The notes beneath the pieces were generated by a model, which was not told the origin of the DNA, did not search any database, and saw nothing but the letters and a program-made list of their open reading frames with translations. Made by a program: the position numbers and the translations under genes. Of a stretch of DNA of 38,938 nt, positions 34,827 through 38,938 are shown piece after piece (the stretch's first letter is position 1; every line of letters begins with the position of its first letter). The DNA is from an uncultured bacterium. Its GTDB lineage: Bacteria; Pseudomonadota; Alphaproteobacteria; Sphingomonadales; Sphingomonadaceae. Location of the stretch: the NCBI GenBank assembly GCA_903884945.1, contig CAISGR010000236.1, forward strand, positions 1 through 38,938, written 5' to 3'.

Positions 34827-36812
34827 TTGAGTCAATCGGAGCCCGGTCGCGGCAGTACGCCGCTGTTCATCCTGTCCTTCCGCCAGCGCGACGAACTCGC
34901 AACGCTGGCGGCTGGCGCCGGGTGGCAGGTGATCGCAGCACGGCGCGCGGCGGGCGCAGAGCGGCGTTTCCTGACGAGCGGCGCCGCAGTGGCGGTGATC
35001 GACGCGCGCGGCGCGCTCGACGAGGGGCGGGAGGCCGTCTCGGCGATGGGCGGGGCGATCGCCTCCAATGGGGGGGCGCTGATCGTTCTGGTATCGCGCG
35101 GTGACGTCGGCGCGCTCGGTGCCTTTTTCGATGCCGGCGCCACCCACTTTCTTGCAAGCCCGTTCGGCGACACCGAATTCCTGCAGGCGCTGCGCTACGC
35201 CGCGCGCCATGCCGAACGCATGGCCGGTGAGTGGCGCGCCTCTGGGCCAGCCGAGCCGCTCGGCTGGCGGCTGGACGTTGCGACCCGCGGCCTGCTGCTG
35301 ACGCCGGCCTTCGCCCGTGCGCTCGACATCGACGAGCAGCCGCGCGCCATCGCATTGTGGCGGCGGATCGACCGCAGCGAGCGAGGGGCTGCGCTTGCCG
35401 CGCTCCGGCGCCTCTCGGGTACGCGTGGGGCGACGGCATTCGCGCATGACTTGCCCGGGCTGGGCCGGGTGGTGGAACATCTCCAATATGACGCCAAGGC
35501 GGGGCGCATCGACGCGCTGGTCGAGCCGATGGGCAGCGCGCCCGAGCCGTCGTCGGTGCTGCGCGATGCGCTGATCGGATCGCGCGACGCGGGGAGCGCG
35601 CGGCGCTGGATCGACCGGCGCCTGGCCGAGCCGATCGACCGCCCGCTGTCCATATTACTGATCGCGCTCAATCGCTTCGACATGGTCAATGCCGCCTATG
35701 GCCGTGCCGCTGGCGACGGCCTGCTCCGCGCAGCATTCAAGCGCGTCGAGGAGGTGGCCGGGGGCGGGCTCGTCGCGCGCATGGGCGGATCGGAATTTCT
35801 GGTCGCGATCGAGGACGGGGCGCCGCGGGTGGATTTCGTCACTGAGCGGATCGCAGGCGAGTTGGCGCGACCGTTCGTCACGGGCGAGTCGATTGCCGTG
35901 CTCGGTTGCCGGATCGGGATCGCAGTGCGCGAGCCGGGCGACACCGCGGCCAGCCTGCTGCGGCGAGCAAGCGCAGCGCTGGCCGACGCGCGCGCTTCGG
36001 ACAGCGCTACGGTGCGAACGGCGGAGACCGGTGGCGGAGAGGAATCGATTGAGGCGCTTGCGGTCGAACTTCGGCACGCGATGGACCGGGGCGAGATCGA
36101 CATCCTGTTCCAGCCGCAGGTTTCGGTATCGACCGGCGCGATCATCGGCGTGGAGGCGCTGGCGCGCTGGGATCATGCGACCTTGGGCAAGATCGGTGCG
36201 GACACGCTGTTCGCCGCGGCGGCGCGGGCCGATCTCGAAATCGGCCTCTCCGACCATATCCAGCGGATCGTGCTGCAACGGGCGGCGTCGTGGCCCGCGG
36301 CGCTGCGAGGACTTCGCCTGTCGCTGAACCTGACCGCCGCCGATATCGCCCGGCCGGGCTTTGCCGACCTTTTCCTCGATCGGGTCGATGCCAGCGGATT
36401 CCCGCGTGGGCGGCTGACGGTGGAGATCGTCGAGAGCGGGTTGATCGAGGACCTCGGGGTCGCCGCGGGATTGCTGGCGGCGTTGCGCAGCGCGGGGCTC
36501 CGCGTCGCGATCGACGATTTCGGGACTGGCTATTCGAGCCTCGCCTATCTGAAATCGCTGCCGCTCGACTATCTCAAGATCGACAAGAAGCTGGCGCAGG
36601 ACATTGTCGGCACGGTGCGCGACCGGGTGGTCGTGCGCGGCGTGATCGACATGGCGCGCTCGCTCGGCCTGGTGGTGATCGCCGAGGGCGTCGAGACCCA
36701 GAAGCAACTCGACCTGCTCGCGAAGGAGGGATGCCAAATCTATCAGGGGTTCCTCTGCTCTGAAGCGATTTCGGTCGACGCGCTGGTGGCGCTGATGGAG
36801 AAGGCACGATGA
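34827..36812 (+). CDS. Cyclic-di-GMP phosphodiesterase with degenerate GGDEF and receiver-like domains
   Basis: The product is 661 residues from TTG 34827 (GGAGGAA upstream; a longer frame from 34689 would read through the repeat element). Residues 10-130 look like a receiver domain in which Asp59 is at the phosphorylation site but the conserved Lys is replaced by Ser111 (LASPF). The GGDEF domain has GGSEF at 320-324, so the key Asp is Ser and cyclase activity is unlikely. The EAL domain is intact: EAL at 443-445, LNLTAADI, VEIVESGLI, IDDFGTGYSSLAYLKS, KIDKKL, VIAEGVET and YQGFLCSEAI. It should hydrolyse c-di-GMP, perhaps with GTP bound to the GGDEF domain as activator. No membrane segment. 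It overlaps the next gene by 4 bases. Confidence 0.92.
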   Translation: MSQSEPGRGSTPLFILSFRQRDELATLAAGAGWQVIAARRAAGAERRFLTSGAAVAVIDARGALDEGREAVSAMGGAIASNGGALIVLVSRGDVGALGAFFDAGATHFLASPFGDTEFLQALRYAARHAERMAGEWRASGPAEPLGWRLDVATRGLLLTPAFARALDIDEQPRAIALWRRIDRSERGAALAALRRLSGTRGATAFAHDLPGLGRVVEHLQYDAKAGRIDALVEPMGSAPEPSSVLRDALIGSRDAGSARRWIDRRLAEPIDRPLSILLIALNRFDMVNAAYGRAAGDGLLRAAFKRVEEVAGGGLVARMGGSEFLVAIEDGAPRVDFVTERIAGELARPFVTGESIAVLGCRIGIAVREPGDTAASLLRRASAALADARASDSATVRTAETGGGEESIEALAVELRHAMDRGEIDILFQPQVSVSTGAIIGVEALARWDHATLGKIGADTLFAAAARADLEIGLSDHIQRIVLQRAASWPAALRGLRLSLNLTAADIARPGFADLFLDRVDASGFPRGRLTVEIVESGLIEDLGVAAGLLAALRSAGLRVAIDDFGTGYSSLAYLKSLPLDYLKIDKKLAQDIVGTVRDRVVVRGVIDMARSLGLVVIAEGVETQKQLDLLAKEGCQIYQGFLCSEAISVDALVALMEKAR

Positions 36813-37243
36813 AGACCCCGGTCGGTCTGGTTGCCTTTGCCCTGGTGGCACCTGCCCAGGCGGCGGTGCCCGCTGATGTTCACGCGTTGATCATGACGGC
36901 AATGAACGAGAGCGCGGCGGGATGGAGTGCGGGCGATCTCGGCAGGTTCATGGCTATCTATGCCGAGCGCGCGACCTTTGTGACGGGCGATGGCGTAATC
37001 CGGGGCAAGGCCGCAATTGCAGCGCGCTACGCACCACGTTTCTCGCCGGAGAGCGCCGCGAAGCGTGGGACCTTGTCGTTCGAGGAAATCGATTTTCGGG
37101 CGATCGATCCGACCCATACCCTGCTGATCGCCAGGTATCGGCTGAAGATTGCGGGAGCGGCGGACCAGACCGGGCCGACCACCTTGTTATTCGAGAAAGA
37201 GCCTAATGGTGCCTGGAAGATCGTGGCCGATCATAGCAGTTGA
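36809..37243 (+). CDS. Secreted NTF2-like (DUF4440/SnoaL-type) protein
   Basis: The product is 144 residues, starting in an ATGA overlap with the EAL gene. A short signal peptide (MKTPVGLVAFALVAPAQAA) is followed by an NTF2-like cone fold: MNESAAGWSAGDLGRFMAIYAERATFVTG, GKAAIAARYAPRF, DPTHTLLIARYRL and a final strand GAWKIVADHSS. The family is used for small-molecule binding or enzymes in many contexts, and no catalytic set is evident. It is probably periplasmic. Translational coupling to the phosphodiesterase suggests co-expression but not a shared role. Confidence 0.8.
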   Translation: MKTPVGLVAFALVAPAQAAVPADVHALIMTAMNESAAGWSAGDLGRFMAIYAERATFVTGDGVIRGKAAIAARYAPRFSPESAAKRGTLSFEEIDFRAIDPTHTLLIARYRLKIAGAADQTGPTTLLFEKEPNGAWKIVADHSS

Positions 37244-37336
37244 CTTCGTTCCCGGCGCACCGAGCCCTGCCGCCTTCGCTCGATCGCTTTCATTGGCGCG
37301 AGATGGTAAGGTGAGTCGATCGACGGGGAGGTGACC

Positions 37337-37681
37337 GTGACGAAGCCCTTTCAAGTCTCGCTTGCACCCGAGAAACTGTGGCAGGCGATCAACCCTTGGA
37401 CCTTCTACCAGCAGGGCGCGCAGGTCGGGCTGATCAACGTCAATCTCGGGCAGACGCCGCGTCCCGACATCGAGCAGGACGTCTTGGACGAGGTGGGGAC
37501 CTATGGGCGCCAACTCGGCCGGATCGGCGATGCGCTCGAGGTGATCCTCAAGCACGTGACCCTGGAAGGGCTCAGCGAGGAGGACAAGGACGCGCTCAAG
37601 ATCCTGGACGGGCAACTCGCCGCGATCCGGAAGATCAAGAAGCGCGATCGCGCTAGCCCGCCGCCTTCGCGAGCCCCTTAG
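37337..37681 (+). CDS. Small protein of unknown function
   Basis: The product is 114 residues from GTG 37337, which has GGGGAG at six bases upstream; GTG 37331 is possible but the SD would then abut it. The central part AINPWTFYQQGAQVGLINVNL could hold a short amphipathic segment, and the second half is helical and charged (IEQDVLDEVGTYGRQLGRIGDAL, EEDKDALKILDGQLAAIRKIKKR). No signal peptide and no recognised family. Its end overlaps the 3' end of the convergent mfd gene by 29 bases. The frame is supported by codon use and the ribosome binding site; the function is unknown. Confidence 0.7.
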   Translation: MTKPFQVSLAPEKLWQAINPWTFYQQGAQVGLINVNLGQTPRPDIEQDVLDEVGTYGRQLGRIGDALEVILKHVTLEGLSEEDKDALKILDGQLAAIRKIKKRDRASPPPSRAP

Positions 37682-38938
37682 ACAGTTGCAGCGCGCCGTT
37701 GAGCCGCGCCTTGGGATCGCCCCAGGTCCGGTTGACGACCAGCTTGCCATCCGGACGCAGTTTTGCGACGCCGTTCAGGCGCGTGACCCAGGTGAGCAGG
37801 CCATCGATGTTCGGCGGCTTGTCATCGTGGAAGCTAACCAGCGCCCCGCGCGGACCCACATCGATCTTGGCGACGCAGGCCTTCTTGGCGTTGAGCTTGA
37901 TCTCGATGAGGCGGATCAGGTTCTCGGTCGGGTCGGGCAGGGGGCCGAACCGGTCGATCAGTTCGGCGGCGAAGGCCTCGATCGCCTGGGCCTCGTCCAG
38001 TTCGTTGAGGCGGCGATATAGCCCCATGCGCAGATCGAGGTCGGGGACATATTCCTCCGGGATGAGAATCGGCGCGTCCACGGTGATCTGCGGCGAGAAA
38101 TCGCGCGGGCGGGCGAGCGCCCCGCCGGCTTTCGCCTCCATGATCGCCTCTTCCAGCATCGACTGGTAGAGTTCGTAGCCGACCTCCTTGATATGGCCCG
38201 ACTGCTCGTCTCCGAGCAGGTTTCCGGCGCCGCGGATGTCGAGATCGTGGCTGGCGAGCTGGAAGCCCGCACCCAAGCTGTCGAGATCGGAGAGGACTTT
38301 CAGCCGCTTCTCCGCCGTCTCGGTCACAACCCGATCGGCCGGGGTGGTGAGATAGGCATAGGCGCGGGTCTTGGCCCGGCCGACGCGGCCGCGGAGCTGA
38401 TAGAGCTGGGCGAGGCCGAAGCGATCGGCGCGGTGGATGATCATCGTGTTCGCGCTCGGGATATCAAGCCCGCTCTCGACGATCGTCGTGGAGATCAGCA
38501 CCTCGAACTTCTTGTCGTAGAAAGCTGACATGCGCTCCTCGACCTCGGTCGGGGACATCTGGCCATGCGCGGTGACCGCCCGGACCTCCGGGACGTGGTC
38601 GCGCATGAACGCCTCGATATCGGGCACGTCAGCGACACGCGGCGTGACGAAGAAGCTCTGTCCGCCGCGATAATGCTCGCGCAGCAGGGCTTCGCGCAGC
38701 ACGACCGGGTCCCAGGGCATGATATACGTGCGCACCGCGAGCCGGTCGACCGGCGGCGTCTGGATCACTGACAATTCGCGCAGGCCCGACATCGCCATCT
38801 GGAGCGTGCGCGGGATCGGCGTGGCGGTGAGGGTGAGGACGTGCACGTCGGTCTTGAGCGCCTTCAGCCGTTCCTTGTGGGAGACCCCGAAGCGCTGTTC
38901 CTCATCGACGATGACGAGGCCGAGGCGCTTGAACTCGA
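37653..38938 (-). CDS. mfd: Transcription-repair coupling factor Mfd, C-terminal part
   Basis: The gene runs off the right edge of the window; about 428 C-terminal residues are visible. At the edge the helicase DEEQ box (VIVDEEQRFGV) and TLTATPIPRTLQMAMSGLR are seen, then SFFVTPRVADV, ISTTIVESGLDIPSANTMI and QLYQLRGRVGRAKTRAYAYL of the second RecA lobe. The TRG motif region follows (FQLASHDLDIRGAGNLLGDEQSGH), and finally the D7 autoinhibitory domain. Mfd removes RNA polymerase stalled at DNA lesions and recruits UvrA. Its end overlaps a convergent small gene by 29 bases. Confidence 0.97.
   Translation of the reverse strand, partial: EFKRLGLVIVDEEQRFGVSHKERLKALKTDVHVLTLTATPIPRTLQMAMSGLRELSVIQTPPVDRLAVRTYIMPWDPVVLREALLREHYRGGQSFFVTPRVADVPDIEAFMRDHVPEVRAVTAHGQMSPTEVEERMSAFYDKKFEVLISTTIVESGLDIPSANTMIIHRADRFGLAQLYQLRGRVGRAKTRAYAYLTTPADRVVTETAEKRLKVLSDLDSLGAGFQLASHDLDIRGAGNLLGDEQSGHIKEVGYELYQSMLEEAIMEAKAGGALARPRDFSPQITVDAPILIPEEYVPDLDLRMGLYRRLNELDEAQAIEAFAAELIDRFGPLPDPTENLIRLIEIKLNAKKACVAKIDVGPRGALVSFHDDKPPNIDGLLTWVTRLNGVAKLRPDGKLVVNRTWGDPKARLNGALQLSKGLAKAAG

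Noticed and set aside
1..38938. CRISPR arrays, insertion sequences, integrases, phage genes
   Set aside because: No regularly spaced repeats, transposase or integrase motifs were found. The tRNA-Asn gene has no adjacent integrase or obvious duplicated 3' end, so it is not marked as an attachment site.

Overview
The window is GC-rich, densely coding DNA from an alphaproteobacterium, most likely a sphingomonad (Sphingomonadaceae). The main evidence is a DivL-type pseudo-kinase with Tyr at the phosphoacceptor site, AddA/AddB of the alphaproteobacterial type, the AmgK/MurU cell-wall recycling pair, and two large TonB-dependent receptors. No phage, transposase, plasmid or CRISPR sequence is visible. 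The assignment rests on protein families and remembered gene order, not on a database search.

Layout. (1) 1-181: the 3' end of ahcY with a strong terminator. (2) 239-4361, minus strand: a TonB-dependent receptor followed by a sulfotransferase-like gene. (3) 4604-15993, plus strand: a tight housekeeping run of divL, tsaE, amgK, murU, addB, addA and trxA, most of them overlapping, closed by a terminator. (4) 16091-17936, minus strand: argJ followed by a glutathione S-transferase. (5) 18104-27697, plus strand: an accessory block. It holds two TonB-C-terminal-domain proteins, a LysR regulator, a sugar-type ABC importer (binding lipoprotein, ATPase, permease), an isopenicillin-N-synthase-like Fe(II) oxygenase, a siderophore-receptor-like TonB-dependent receptor and a second such oxygenase. 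(6) 27771-30868: a small exported or membrane ORF, then secA. (7) 30911-32659: a lipoprotein gene divergent from a secreted polysaccharide deacetylase. (8) 32719-34646, minus strand: tRNA-Asn with a clear promoter, nadK and moaA. (9) 34827-37681, plus strand: an EAL phosphodiesterase with degenerate GGDEF and receiver domains, an NTF2-like secreted protein and a small unknown protein. (10) 37653 to the end, minus strand: the 3' part of mfd.

The block at 19248-27697 is the most interesting part. It could carry one solute from outside the cell to oxidation in the cytoplasm: outer-membrane receptor, periplasmic lipoprotein, ABC importer and two different 2-oxoglutarate/Fe(II)-type oxygenases, probably under the LysR protein. 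The first four structural genes overlap by 4-14 bases, so they form one translationally coupled unit. The two TonB-like proteins just upstream could energise the receptor. The substrate cannot be read from the sequence.

Other points of interest are a DivL homologue with both a His-to-Tyr phosphoacceptor and a degraded N-box, an internally duplicated TonB C-terminal domain, a small ORF directly upstream of secA that could be a secretion-monitoring leader, an 88-bp inverted-repeat element that supplies the ribosome binding site of the EAL gene, and a perfect 28-bp palindrome inside the oxygenase/receptor operon.
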